The translations under genes were made by a program, and so were the position numbers. The notes beneath the pieces were generated by a model. That model was not told the DNA's origin. It ran no database searches and saw only the letters and a list, made by a program, of their open reading frames with translations. DNA of 64,000 bases, from positions 8,207,471 to 8,271,470 of the forward strand of contig OZ024791.1 in assembly GCA_964017065.1 (NCBI GenBank), in the 5' to 3' direction. Positions 1 to 9,633 of the stretch are shown here, in pieces (the first letter of the stretch is position 1; each line of letters opens with the position of its first letter). The stretch comes from Haliclona indistincta (lineage: Eukaryota > Porifera > Demospongiae > Haplosclerida > Chalinidae).

Positions 1-135
1 TCAACCCAGTTCACCCCACATACGTATGTGGGTTGACTTAACCCGGGTTCAATCCGGACTCGCCAAAACCGGATCTCTGTAGATCGAGTGCGGACGCGAT
101 CTATCCGAGTTCAACCTGGGTTGAACCCGGGTTCG
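1..135. repeat. Foldback repeat at window edge
   Basis: This stretch is rich in inverted repeats. There is a perfect 18-bp palindrome at 15-32 (cccacatacgtatgtggg), and the motif acccgggttcaa at 41-52 recurs inverted at 121-132. It looks like the right part of a small foldback or MITE-type element cut by the window start. No reading frame is recognisable. The element boundary cannot be fixed because the left side is outside the window. Confidence 0.4.
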
Positions 136-351
136 CACATCAGTGCGGACAGGCCTTTAGGATACTTGTGGGTGTCCTGGTAACTGGTAGAGTCTTGGAC
201 TTATGATCCAGATTCCCAGTGCAGGAGGGTTTTTCTCTCATCTGTAAAAATGAGTACCGGGGCTTGTGCTGGGGTGGACTAAGATCGCTGTCTGTGAGAG
301 TGGCTGTGGCCTTGTGGAGGGAGTCCATGGTTGATCACAGTTGTATCTCAC

Positions 352-474
352 CCTGATAGCAGTGCTAACACTAATGGAGGGTTGTTCTATCATGTCGAAG
401 CAAGCTGTAATGGTCTAGCATGTCCTCCTTACGTTGCTGAGAAGGAGCTCACCTGTGCTGTGTGCACTAAGTGA
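352..474 (+). pseudogene. 3' fragment A of short-chain collagen gene
   Basis: The last 41 codons of the short-chain collagen gene (from the S-A-N-T-N-G-G segment to the C-A-V-C-T-K terminus and tga stop) are present in frame, but the upstream 235 or so codons are absent. In their place, 136-351 carries non-collagen sequence that also precedes fragment B at 7662, so both fragments descend from one truncated ancestor. The downstream flank (475-855) is that of an intact gene. It is a dead 3' end copied together with the promoter of the next gene. Confidence 0.85.
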
Positions 475-855
475 ACTCATTGCTACTAACTAGCTAGCTG
501 TGTTGTACAGTAGGGTGTGTATAGTCACTGTTAGAACTTTTATTCGAATATACCTTACACCAAAGGTATCTTAGTTTACAATGTTACAAGTGAGCCCATA
601 ATGGTTTTGTTTGATCGCTTGTAATTATATGGTTTACAACTGCAGCTCAGCTTTGTTTGGGAAATATTCAGTCATTGTGGTGCCATAGTTTGTATTATAT
701 TTGTGAAGTCGCAGAAGAATGTTCGAGTAAGCGTATCTTCCCACACACAAATCTCATCATCTGTAAGATTTCACTAAGAGTGCCGACTGGTTTTATAAGA
801 GAGTTCGGTCAATACTGTTCATACTATTGTTAAGCTGTCATCAGCTACAGCAAGC
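475..855 (+). promoter_or_regulatory. Intergenic promoter region of collagen gene 1
   Basis: No coding potential is seen. The segment is nearly identical to 7785-8159, upstream of collagen gene 4, so both genes share one promoter. A TATA-like box (tataag, 794-799) lies about 60 bp before the ATG, giving an expected short 5' UTR of roughly 30 nt. The same spacing recurs at 8105-8112 (tatataag) and at 3417-3424 (tatataaa) for the other copies, which supports a TATA-driven promoter. Confidence 0.6.
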
Positions 856-1686
856 ATGAAGCAAGGACAGTTGATCATTGCTGTGTTCCTGGTCTGTGCT
901 ATCATTCCTTTCTCTACCTGTGATAGACACACTCGTTCTGTCAATATTACGAGTACCTGTCTTCAAGACAACCATCCTGTTCATCAGCTGATCAAAGGTC
1001 GTGATGGTCGTGATGGCTTGAATGGAAGGGATGGTCTACCGGGACCTTCAGGAGCCCCTGGGAGAAATGGACGTGATGGAACTAGAGGACAGAAAGGAGA
1101 CAAGGGAGAGAGAGGAGAGGCAGGGATAGTAGGAGCACCAGGTCCTGTTAGTGGAGGAGCTACCTACACACGATGGGGGAGGACATCGTGTCCTAACAGA
1201 ACAGGAACAAGCCTCGTCTACAGTGGTAGAGCTGGTAAATCATGGTGGGACCAGCGAGGAGGAGGAAGCAACTATCAATGTATGCTAAATAACCCAGAGT
1301 ATGATCGATTTGTTCCTGGGGTTCAGGGATACTCTCCTATATTTGGAGTAGAATATGGAGGACCAGTTCAATCTGCTCTTCACGATCACAATGTTCCATG
1401 TGCTGTCTGTCATGTCTCCACTAGAGCAGCTGTACTGATGATTCCAGCATGGCGTCACTGTCCTAGCCAGTGGACACTGGAGTATACTGGATACCTAATG
1501 ACTGGACATAAGACTCACAACACAGGAACTTTCGAGTGTGTTGATAAAGATGCAGAGTCAGTTCCTGGTAGCAGTGCTGACACTAATGGAGGGGTGTTCC
1601 ATCCTGTTGAAGCAAGCTGTAATGGTCTACCATGTCCTCCTTACGTTGCTGAGAAGGAGCTCACCTGTGCTGTGTGCACTAAGTGA
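856..1686 (+). CDS. Short-chain (spongin-type) collagen 1
   Basis: Intronless, 276 aa. Residues 1-22 form a signal peptide (hydrophobic IIAVFLVCAIIPF core), then a short N-terminal segment with an N-glycosylation site (NITS) and a lone Cys. Next is a short collagenous helix of about 17 uninterrupted Gly-X-Y triplets (from about residue 49) with GERGE and GDKGE motifs, then a C-terminal domain starting at the GATYTRWGRTSCP segment with about nine Cys. This layout is that of sponge short-chain collagens, a family described from Ephydatia and related to spongin; the C-terminal domain is said to resemble collagen IV NC1. The likely role is a secreted structural protein of the extracellular organic skeleton or basopinacoderm attachment. 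The start is the only ATG before the signal peptide and sits about 60 bp after a TATA box. It is one of four paralogues in 8 kb, all in the same orientation. Confidence 0.9.
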   Translation: MKQGQLIIAVFLVCAIIPFSTCDRHTRSVNITSTCLQDNHPVHQLIKGRDGRDGLNGRDGLPGPSGAPGRNGRDGTRGQKGDKGERGEAGIVGAPGPVSGGATYTRWGRTSCPNRTGTSLVYSGRAGKSWWDQRGGGSNYQCMLNNPEYDRFVPGVQGYSPIFGVEYGGPVQSALHDHNVPCAVCHVSTRAAVLMIPAWRHCPSQWTLEYTGYLMTGHKTHNTGTFECVDKDAESVPGSSADTNGGVFHPVEASCNGLPCPPYVAEKELTCAVCTK

Positions 1687-2933
1687 ACTCATTGCTACTA
1701 ACTAGCTAGTTATAGAGGTGTGTTTGATGTTAGTGAATCGATTGAGATGTGGTATTAGTGTTAGTTTGAGTGAGCCCTATAGTGTTTCCTCTCAATCAAT
1801 TAGTTATCTTGTGCATCATTCTATAAATGCCCTTATGTCCTAAATGTGTGATTTCGATTCAAGAACTTACATATCATGTTAAGATCATTTGCTGAACTAG
1901 CTTTGATGAGTGGTGCATGAGAGTGATAGCAGTACGATGGTGACAATGAGTGAACAAAGGTGCCATTGAAGCAAGACATGACATGGCTGCTCATGCAAGT
2001 GCTAAGCAGTGAGAGTATGAGCTACATGGTCATGTGACAGACCAGAGTGATAGATGTATTGGGAAGGAAGCGCAAGGTGATATTTACCAATAAGAGATCT
2101 TAGTTACCTCAGTTTGTCTGGTGTCATTCTGCTTGCTGGTTAATTGATGCTTACTGCGCAAGCTTTCATACATCTCCTACTCTCATGTTTGGATGCACCT
2201 TCACCAGGAGCGCATAATGGTAGTGAGCGTGGTAAAAGGACAGGAGTGTGACACTTCCACTAGGGTTCCAATGAAAAATCTACAGTCATGAATTCAACGT
2301 CACAGCGATCTTTATGTGTTTGTTCCAGACCATACATTGAAAATGAGCAGCCTCCTGAGACGCCGAGAAAATAGACTTTGTGCACCAGCGCCTTATATAT
2401 TGTGCCGTAACAACCCTATTGCAGATTTTACTAAGTGAGGTATCAATGTATCTGCACATAAAGTTAATACGCTTCTTTCTATCTGGCTCAGTAAAAAAAC
2501 CCAGAAATATTTAATCCAGATGGAAAGAGAGTGTATAAACTTCAATCAGCGTGATGGCCCACGATCACAGATTCTACTAATTTAGTCGAGTTAGCAGATT
2601 GTCTTGGTATAGCAGAAAGCTACTGGTTACTTTTAGATGTCAAGATCCAGCCAATACGAAACTGACGTACACGTACCGTCAGCCATCACTAGTCTATCTA
2701 TAGAAACATGCCCATCATGTGTGGAGTTGTAATATTTAATCAAATGCATGGGAGTATTCTCTCCTGCCTTCATACATGTTAATTGGTGCTTCTTTATGTC
2801 ATAAGATGGACAGTAGTATGTGATCCTCTTCATTTCAAGTAGACAAATATTCTACTGTGTGTATATCTTGTCCAGAGAGAAATAGCAGACAAAGTAGTGT
2901 TTTCCAAATACTGCAGAATTCAACCAACACACA

Positions 2934-2984
<51 letters not shown>

Positions 2985-3366
2985 CTCTGATCTGTTTTTA
3001 AATCAGAAACGTTATAACTGTGTCTTCTTGTCATGGTTTATAAGCTTCGTCATAGCAAAAACGTTACATAAACCGTGACAATATTATAAATACATAGCAA
3101 TGAGCCTATACAATATAATAACTGTGTCTTCATTCTAACTATCATTGGTTTGTTGATGGTTTCATTGTAAGGTGGTGTAACGATTAAATCTTTGGGAGCA
3201 ACTGAACAGTTCAGGAGAGCTCAGTGGTAAACATGTTTACGATAGTAACTCATGACAAACCAAACACTCGAGTAGTTCGTATCTTCCCACGTACTCTATT
3301 TCCGTGCCAGCGTTAGATGAGTGTTCACAAAGAACATTCTCCGTCACTATAGTTCAAACAGTGTAT
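1687..3366. other. Intergenic region between collagen copies 1 and 2
   Basis: No gene is supported. The first 600 bp (1687-2283) is nearly identical to 8982-9592 after collagen gene 4, so it belongs to the segmental duplication. The rest is unique AT-rich sequence with an AC microsatellite at 2927-2983. Short frames here are low complexity or antisense shadows. Confidence 0.7.
2927..2983. repeat. (AC)n microsatellite
   Basis: A dinucleotide AC run of about 57 bp with a single interruption (acat) near 2939. Frames across it on both strands encode only Thr-His or Cys-Val repeats and are not genes. Confidence 0.95.
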
Positions 3367-3371
3367 GTGTC

Positions 3372-3424
3372 CATCAGTCTTGTGGCGTCACTATGCAATC
3401 AGTCTTGTGGCGTCACTATATAAA
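3372..3424 (+). promoter_or_regulatory. Duplicated promoter motif with TATA box, collagen copy 2
   Basis: A 22-23-bp unit (atcagtcttgtggcgtcact) occurs twice in tandem, at about 3372-3394 and 3397-3418. The second copy runs straight into a TATA box (tatataaa, 3417-3424) 50 bp upstream of the ATG at 3474. The other collagen promoters in the window lack this repeat, so copy 2 had its own promoter architecture before its reading frame was lost. Confidence 0.5.
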
Positions 3425-3473
3425 GCAGTGAGTCTTTGACATCATTTGTCAGCAAAGTTACTGAATAGCAAGC

Positions 3474-4312
3474 ATGAAGCAAGGACAGTTGATCATTGCT
3501 GTGTTCCTGGTCTGTGCTATCATTCCTTTCTCTACCTGTGATGGACACACTCGTTCTGTCAATATTACGAGTACCTGTCTTCAAGACAACCATCCTGTTC
3601 ATCAGCTGATCAAAGGTCGTGATGGTCGCGATGGCTTGAATGGAAGGGATGGTCTACCAGGACCTTCAGGAGCCCCTGGGAGAAATGGACAAGATGGAAC
3701 TAGAGGACAGAAAGGAGACAAGGGAGAGAGAGGAGAGGCAGGGATAGTAGGAGCGCCAGGTCCTGTTAGTGGAGGAGCTACCTACACACGATGGGGGAGA
3801 ACATCGTGTCCTAACATAGCAGGAACAAGCCTCGTCTACAGTGGTAGAGCTGGTAAATCATGGTTTAACCAACGAGGAGGAGGAGGCAACTATCAATGTC
3901 TACCAAACAACCCAGAGTATGGACAATACATTGCTGGAGTTCAACGTCACTCTCCTATATTAGGAGTAGAGTATGAAACAAAAAATGGTGGTCCTCTTTC
4001 TCGTCTATTTAATCACAATGTCCATGTGCTGTCTGTCATGTCTCCACTAGAGCAGCTGTACTGATGATTCCAGCATGGCTTCACTGTCCTAGCCAGTGGA
4101 CACTGGAGTATACTGGATACCTAATGAGTGAAGGAAGGACTCACAACACAGCAACATACGAGTGTGTTGATAAAGATGCAGAGTCAGTTCCTGGTAGCAA
4201 TGCTGATACTAATGGAGGGACGTTCTATCATGTTGAAGCAAGCTGTAATGGTCTAGCATGTCCTCCTTACGTTGCTGAGAAGGAGCTCACCTGTGCTGTG
4301 TGCACTAAGTGA
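3474..4312 (+). pseudogene. Short-chain collagen 2, single-base frameshift
   Basis: A full-length homologue of gene 1: same signal peptide, N-terminal segment, 17 Gly-X-Y triplets and C-terminal domain. Near 4020 the sequence reads aatgtccatgtgctg where the intact copies read aatgttccatgtgctg. The missing T shifts the frame, so the first frame stops at 4062-4064 and the last 82 codons continue in another frame up to the same CAVCTK terminus. Everything else, including the TATA promoter, looks functional. It is therefore either a very young pseudogene or a sequencing or assembly error. If read through, it would be about 280 aa. Confidence 0.85.
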
Positions 4313-4791
4313 ACTCATTGCTACTAACTAGCTAGTGTGTCTAACTGATGTGTGTTAGTTAAGAGATTAATATTGAGATATATTGATTGGCTTTGCCCTT
4401 GGTATTTGGACACAATTAAAGGGCGAAGTCTGACGTGTTAAATTTCTCATGTACTCATCTACCTCAGTTTGATTTTGACTTACATGTACCTGAATGCTAA
4501 ATAGCACTGTTGTGCCAGCAAGCTACACCTGAATCAGTGTTGATTGATTGACACGCCTCTTATTGAACCAGTTCTGTTAGTGTGGACGATCCTTTAGTTT
4601 AATGCATAATGTGCAGTCCATTTTTTTACATCCACCCACTCACAGTGTATGCAAAATTAAGTATCAAAGAGAATTTTTCACATGAATCTGTTTAAATATG
4701 GGTTAACCAATTGCTCGTGAATATTACTATTGGGTCACTTTGTAATCAGTGTTGTAGCCTCGTGTGTTGAGACAGTTATTTAGCAACAGCC
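4313..4791. other. Intergenic region between collagen copies 2 and 3
   Basis: Unique AT-rich sequence with no supported gene. No clear TATA box is visible at the expected distance from the ATG at 4792, unlike the other three copies, so collagen 3 may use a different promoter. Confidence 0.5.
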
Positions 4792-5571
4792 ATGGAGCAA
4801 GGGCTGTTGATTATTGCTATGCTCCTGGTTGGTGACATCATTCTATTCTCTGCCTATAATGGAAATAAAGGTCATGATGGTCGTGATGGCTTGAATGGAA
4901 GGGATGGTCTACCAGGACCTTCAGGAGCCCCTGGGAGAAATGGACGGGATGGAACTAGAGGACAGAAAGGAGACAAGGGAGAGAGAGGAGAGGCAGGGAT
5001 AGTAGGAGCACCAGGTCCTGTTAGTGGAGGAGCTACCTACACACGATGGGGGAGGACATCGTGTCCTAACATAGCAGGAACAAGCCTCGTCTACAGTGGT
5101 AGAGCTGGTAAATCATGGCATGACCAAAAAGGAGGAGGAGGCAACTATCAATGTCTACCAGACGACCCAGAGTATGGACAATATAGACCTGGGGTACAGG
5201 ATTATTCTCCTATCTTCGGGATAGAGTATCAACTGAATGTTGGTTTTGGTCCTCTTCCTGAACTCCACGATCACAATGTTCCATGTGCTGTCTGTCATGT
5301 CTCCACTAGAGCAGCTGTACTGATGATTCCAGCATGGCTTCACTGTCCTAGCCAGTGGACACTGGAGTATACTGGATACCTAATGAGTGAATACAATGCT
5401 CACAGCAAAGCAACATACGAGTGTGTTGATAAAGGTGCAGAGTCAGTTCCTGGTAGCAGTGCTGATACCAATGGAGGGACGTTCCATCACGTTGAAGCAA
5501 GCTGTAATGGTCTAGCATGTCCTCCTTACGTTGCTGAGAAGGAGCTCACCTGTGCTGTGTGCACTAAGTGA
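4792..5571 (+). CDS. Short-chain (spongin-type) collagen 3, divergent N-terminus
   Basis: Intronless, 259 aa. The signal peptide is altered (MEQGLLIIAMLLVGDIILFS), and the 25-residue N-terminal segment with the NITS site and Cys found in the other copies is missing, so the helix starts almost directly after the signal peptide with about 18 Gly-X-Y triplets. The C-terminal domain keeps all Cys positions, but carries the longest version of the variable loop (about residues 133-152, with N-V-G-F-G-P). Loss of the N-terminal Cys would remove one possible interchain disulfide, so this chain may assemble differently. Family and role are as for the neighbouring copies: a secreted matrix protein. The gene is in frame throughout and looks functional. 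Confidence 0.88.
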   Translation: MEQGLLIIAMLLVGDIILFSAYNGNKGHDGRDGLNGRDGLPGPSGAPGRNGRDGTRGQKGDKGERGEAGIVGAPGPVSGGATYTRWGRTSCPNIAGTSLVYSGRAGKSWHDQKGGGGNYQCLPDDPEYGQYRPGVQDYSPIFGIEYQLNVGFGPLPELHDHNVPCAVCHVSTRAAVLMIPAWLHCPSQWTLEYTGYLMSEYNAHSKATYECVDKGAESVPGSSADTNGGTFHHVEASCNGLACPPYVAEKELTCAVCTK

Positions 5572-6227
5572 ACTCATTGCTACTAACTAGCTAGTTATAG
5601 AGGTGTGTCTTAATTCATCAAGTGATTCTTAAGTTTGATAGTAGCAAGAGTATTTTTAAGAATATGTTTCATTGTTGTGATACCATACAGTAGCTCGCTA
5701 GTATTGGAACATGTTTTGCTGCAGCGCTCAACATACTCGCATCGAAAAGAGCTTTCTTTATTAGGCATATCTCACGTATAAGCACATATTTCTTTTCTGT
5801 GGAATATAACCGCATGCACCTAATAACGGTATTGTATACATGTAAGTCATGAAACTTTGTTACAGAAAACAGCTTTCAACAACAAAGTTGCCATGACTTT
5901 AAAATGATCAATACTGAAAGTGGTACCGTCATGTCATAAGTCACATTAATAATTTGTCTGCGAACACATCAAAAACACTACTGTAGCAACCTGTAGTGTT
6001 ATCTCATCCTTGCAAGATAGTCTTTTCTCAAAAAGTTGTTTACAGCAGCAAATGAACAATCAAGTAGTTTGTGTCCTCTCTAGATCTCTTGTATTCTGTT
6101 CCCTTTGATTTCTTCCTGCCTTTGCTTCGCACGCTTGTCATACATCGTAGGGTCCGGGTCAGAGCGCTTGTTACAATAGCGAAACACCACTGTTGATAGC
6201 TTGTAAGTCGATTCGAAGACAAGTCAG
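5572..6227. other. Intergenic region after collagen 3
   Basis: No gene supported. AT-rich unique sequence that runs into the minisatellite at 6228. The short minus-strand frame at 6040-6222 has no recognisable features. Confidence 0.6.
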
Positions 6228-6550
6228 TATAGGATACTTGGTTACCTAGTATAGGATACTTAGGATACTTGGTTACCTAGTATAGGATACTTAGGATACT
6301 TGGTTACCTAGTATAGGATACTTAGGATACTTGGTTACCTAGTATAGGATACTTAGGATACTTGGTTACCTAGTATAGGATACTAAGGATACTTGGTTAC
6401 CTAGTATAGGATACTTAGGATACTTGGTTACCTAGTATAGGATACTTAGGATACTTGGTTACCTAGTATAGGATACTTAGGATACTTGGTTACCTAGTAT
6501 AGGATACTTAGGATACTTGGTTACCTAGTATAGGATACTTAGGATACTTG
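6228..6550. repeat. 31-bp minisatellite, about 10 copies
   Basis: Tandem array of a 31-bp unit made of two near-identical halves (ggatacttggttacctagta, then taggatactta). Copies are almost identical (one taaggatac variant near 6384), implying recent expansion. A single partial unit (aggatacttgtgggtgtcc) stands at the equivalent place before fragment A (about 155-175), which looks like the unexpanded state. Confidence 0.95.
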
Positions 6551-6586
6551 TGGGTGTCCTGGTGACTGGCAGAGTCTTGGACTTAT

Positions 6587-7513
6587 TGGGGCGAGCCTGA
6601 GCGAGGCCCATGGTGGCGAGTGCGATGAGGACCACTTAAGTCGAGCCCTGCTTGTTCTTCGACCGGCTCTCGAGTCTCGACCGGCTCAGCCTGATCTCGT
6701 GATCGTGAGCCTGAGCGAATCATTGCTGAGGGCGAGCCTAAGCGAATCATTACTGACGGAGAATGCTTCCAACTACATCGAAAGAAACACCTGAGCACAG
6801 GGAGGAGAGGCTGGCTAAGCGAAGAGAGAGGCTCAAGCTGCCAAAGAAACACCTGAGCAGAGGGAGGAGAGACTGGCTAGGAAGAGAGAGCAGAGAGACT
6901 GGCTAAGCGAAGAGAGCAGGACAGAGAACGTAGAGCTATAGCTCAAGAAACACAAGAAGACAGTCACTGTGATGGCTTGGCTAGGCAAAGTGAAACAGAA
7001 CTCTTTGAACAATATACTGTTATAGACGTAAAATGTCAATGTTTCACTCCAAATTGATGTCACTAGAGGTCCATTCTTGCAGCACATGCTCTATCGCAAA
7101 ACTGAGATCACTCCACATTCAACTTTAAGAAACAACTACATGTACACAACAAGATCCCTCACAACCATCTCAACAAGATCAATATGCAGCACATCTTGCA
7201 AGCTCCTTTGTGCCTAATGCAATGCAGCAACAGACAGAACAAGAGACAATCCGCAGATCTATCCAAGAACGACAGGGTGAATCTGCCCACAATTGGTGGA
7301 GCACGTGTCAATGAGTTCAACACTAAGGGATATTTCACCATTGCGTTCCCAACCCTCTACCCCACTGGAGCTGCTGATTTCCTTGGCCAACGCGTTATGC
7401 AACCAAGTCACCATTGGGAACTATTTCAAATCATCTCACATTAATTCATAATATTAGTCATAATAACTATTCTTCGCTCAGGCTCGCCCCGCTTAATGTT
7501 TTACATTCACTAG
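6587..7513. mobile_element. Helitron2/Helentron-like non-autonomous element, copy 1
   Basis: Comparing 160-210 with 6560-6586 plus 7514-7530 shows a 927-bp insertion in a sequence that is otherwise the same. The insert has a 17-bp inverted repeat: ggggcgagcctgagcga at 6588-6604 near the left end, and its complement at 7474-7490, some 23 bp before the right end, which finishes ...cattcactag. No target duplication is evident. Asymmetric placement of the inverted repeats, lack of a target duplication and a CTAG terminus are features reported for Helentron/Helitron2-type rolling-circle elements. It carries a broken Helitron-type protein fragment. A second copy with the same terminal repeats starts at 63189. 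Confidence 0.7.
6751..7444 (+). pseudogene. Broken N-terminal part of a Helitron-type helicase protein
   Basis: Two diagnostic stretches are visible in different frames. At 6775-6920 there are repeated ETPE(H/Q)REERLA units, the Arg/Glu-rich array typical of the N-terminus of Helitron-like and PIF1-like replicase-helicases. At 7145-7440, a Q-rich segment with SFVPN is followed, after a frame change near 7270, by LPTIGGARVNEFNTKGYF and AFPTLYPTGAADFLGQR, the conserved block that precedes the Helitron_like_N domain. Rep and helicase motifs are absent, so the element is non-autonomous. Several frame changes and stops show it is dead. Confidence 0.65.
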
Positions 7514-7661
7514 TAATCCAGAATCCCAGTGCAGGAGGGTTTTTCTCTCATCTGTAAAAATGAGTACGGGGCCTTGTGCTGGGGTGGACTAAGATCATTG
7601 TCTGTGAGAGTAGCTGTGGCCTTGTGTAGGGAGTCCATGGTTGATAACAGTTGTATCTCAC

Positions 7662-7784
7662 CCTGGTAGCAGTGCTGACACTGATGGAGGGTTGTTCTAT
7701 CATGTTGAAGCAAGCTGTAATGGTCTACCATGTCCTCCTTACGTTGCTGAGAAGGAGCTCACCTGTGCTGTGTGCACTAAGTGA
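7662..7784 (+). pseudogene. 3' fragment B of short-chain collagen gene
   Basis: The same 41-codon collagen 3' end as fragment A (352-474), with the same non-collagen sequence before it, now interrupted upstream by the Helentron-like insertion. It is followed by the promoter of collagen gene 4. The pair A/B marks the left boundary of a segmental duplication that also includes an intact collagen gene and 600 bp of 3' flank. Confidence 0.85.
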
Positions 7785-8159
7785 ACTCATTGCTACTAAC
7801 TAGCTAGTTGTGTTGTACAGTAGGGTGTGTATAGTCACTGTTAGAACTTTTATTCGAATATACCTTACACCAAAGATATCTTAGTTTACAATGTTACAAA
7901 TTACTAGCAAGTGAGCCCATACCGTTTTTGTTTGATCGCTTGTAATTATATGGTTTACAACTGCGGCTCATCTTTGTTTGGGAAATATTCAGTCATTGTG
8001 GCGCCATAATTTGTTATAAAGTTGCAGAAGAATGTTCGAGTAAGCGTATCTTCCCACACACAAATCTCATCATCTGTAAAATTTCACTAAGAGTGCCGAC
8101 TGGTTATATAAGGGAGTTCGGTCAATACTATTGTTAAGCTGTCATCAGCTGCAACAAGC
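7785..8159 (+). promoter_or_regulatory. Promoter region of collagen gene 4
   Basis: Near-identical to 475-855. A tatataag box lies at 8105-8112, about 50 bp before the ATG. Small indels distinguish the two promoters, for example an extra attactagc stretch near 7898 and loss of about 12 bp after the TATA box. Confidence 0.55.
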
Positions 8160-8981
8160 ATGAAGCAAGGACAGTTGATCATTGGTGTGTTCCTGGTCTG
8201 TGCAATCATTCCTTTCTCTACCTGTGATAGACACACTCGTTCTGTCAATATTACGAGCACCTGTCTTCAAGACAACCATCCTGTTCATCAGCTGATCAAA
8301 GGTCGTGATGGTCGCGATGGTTTGAATGGAAGGGATGGTCTACCAGGACCTTCAGGAGCCCCTGGACGTGATGGAACTAGAGGACAGAAAGGAGACAAGG
8401 GAGAGAGAGGAGAGGCAGGGATAGTAGGAGCACCAGGTCCTGTTAGTGGAGGAGCTACCTACACACGATGGGGGAGGACATCGTGTCCTAACATAGCAGG
8501 AACAAGCCTCATCTACAGTGGTAGAGCTGGTAAATCATGGTTCAATCAACGAGGAGGAGGAGGCAACTATCAGTGTCTACCAAACAACCCAGAGTATGGA
8601 CAATACATTGCTGGAGTTCAGGATTACTCTACTATATTCGGAGTAGAGTATGAAACACCAGTTCAATCTGCTCTTCAAGATCACAATGTTCCATGTGCTG
8701 TCTGTCATGTCTCCACTAGAGCAGCTGTACTGATGATTCCAGCATGGCGTCACTGTCCTAGCCAATGGACACTGGAGTATACTGGATACCTAATGAGTCA
8801 ATATAAGAATCACAACACAGGAACATACGAGTGTGTTGATAAAGATGCAGAGTCAGTTCCTGGTAGCGGTGCTAACACTGATGGCGGGGTGTTCCATCAT
8901 GTTGAAGCAAGCTGTAATGGTCTACCATGTCCTCCTTACGTTGCTGAGAAGGAGCTCACCTGTGCTGTGTGCACTAAGTGA
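8160..8981 (+). CDS. Short-chain (spongin-type) collagen 4
   Basis: Intronless, 273 aa, in frame throughout. It has a signal peptide (residues 1-22), the NITS and Cys segment, 16 Gly-X-Y triplets (one triplet, GRN, fewer than copy 1) and the Cys-rich C-terminal domain. It is the sister of gene 1 through the segmental duplication, but in the variable loops it resembles copy 2 more closely (WFNQRGGGGNYQCLPNNPEY), which suggests gene conversion between array members. Role as for the other copies: a secreted, trimer-forming matrix protein of sponge skeleton or attachment layers. Confidence 0.9.
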   Translation: MKQGQLIIGVFLVCAIIPFSTCDRHTRSVNITSTCLQDNHPVHQLIKGRDGRDGLNGRDGLPGPSGAPGRDGTRGQKGDKGERGEAGIVGAPGPVSGGATYTRWGRTSCPNIAGTSLIYSGRAGKSWFNQRGGGGNYQCLPNNPEYGQYIAGVQDYSTIFGVEYETPVQSALQDHNVPCAVCHVSTRAAVLMIPAWRHCPSQWTLEYTGYLMSQYKNHNTGTYECVDKDAESVPGSGANTDGGVFHHVEASCNGLPCPPYVAEKELTCAVCTK

Positions 8982-9633
8982 ACTCATTGCTACTAACTAG
9001 CTAGTTATAGAGGTGTGTTTGATGTTAGTGAATCGATTGAGATGTGGTATTAGTGTTAGTTTGAGTGAGCCCTATAGTGTTTCCTCACAATCAATTAGTT
9101 ATCTTGTGCATATGCATCATTCTATAAATGCCCTTATGTCCTAAATTTGTGATTTCGATTCGAGAACTTTGATATCATGTCAAGATCGTTTGCTGAGCTA
9201 GCTTTGATGAGTGGTGCACGAGAGTGATAGCAGTACGATGGAGACAAAGCAAAAATGAGTGAACAAAGGTGCCATTGAAGCAAGACACGACATGGCTGCT
9301 CATGCAAGTGCTAAGCAGTGAGAGTATGAGCTACATGGTTATGTGACAGGCCAGAGTGATATATGTATTGTGAAGGAAGAGCAAGGTGATATTTACCAAT
9401 AAGAGATCTTAGTTACCTCAGTTTGTCTGCTGTCATTCTGCTTGCTGGTTAATGATGCTTACTGCGCAAGCTTTCATACATCTCCTACTCTCATGTTTGG
9501 ATGCACCTTCACCAGGAACGCATAATGGTAGTGAGCGTGGTAAAGAGACAGGAGTGTGACACTTCCACTAGGGTTCCAATGAAAAATCTATAGTCATAAA
9601 TTCAGTGGGATTGTGTATCTGTGTGTAGAGTGG
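8982..9633. other. 3' flank of collagen 4 (segmental duplication)
   Basis: 8982-9592 duplicates 1687-2283 with few differences. No gene is supported. The duplication stops about 40 bp before the foldback element at 9634. Confidence 0.7.

Noticed and set aside
7184..7444. Stand-alone 86-aa gene
   Set aside because: Its conserved block belongs to a Helitron-type protein and it is frame-shifted relative to its upstream part.
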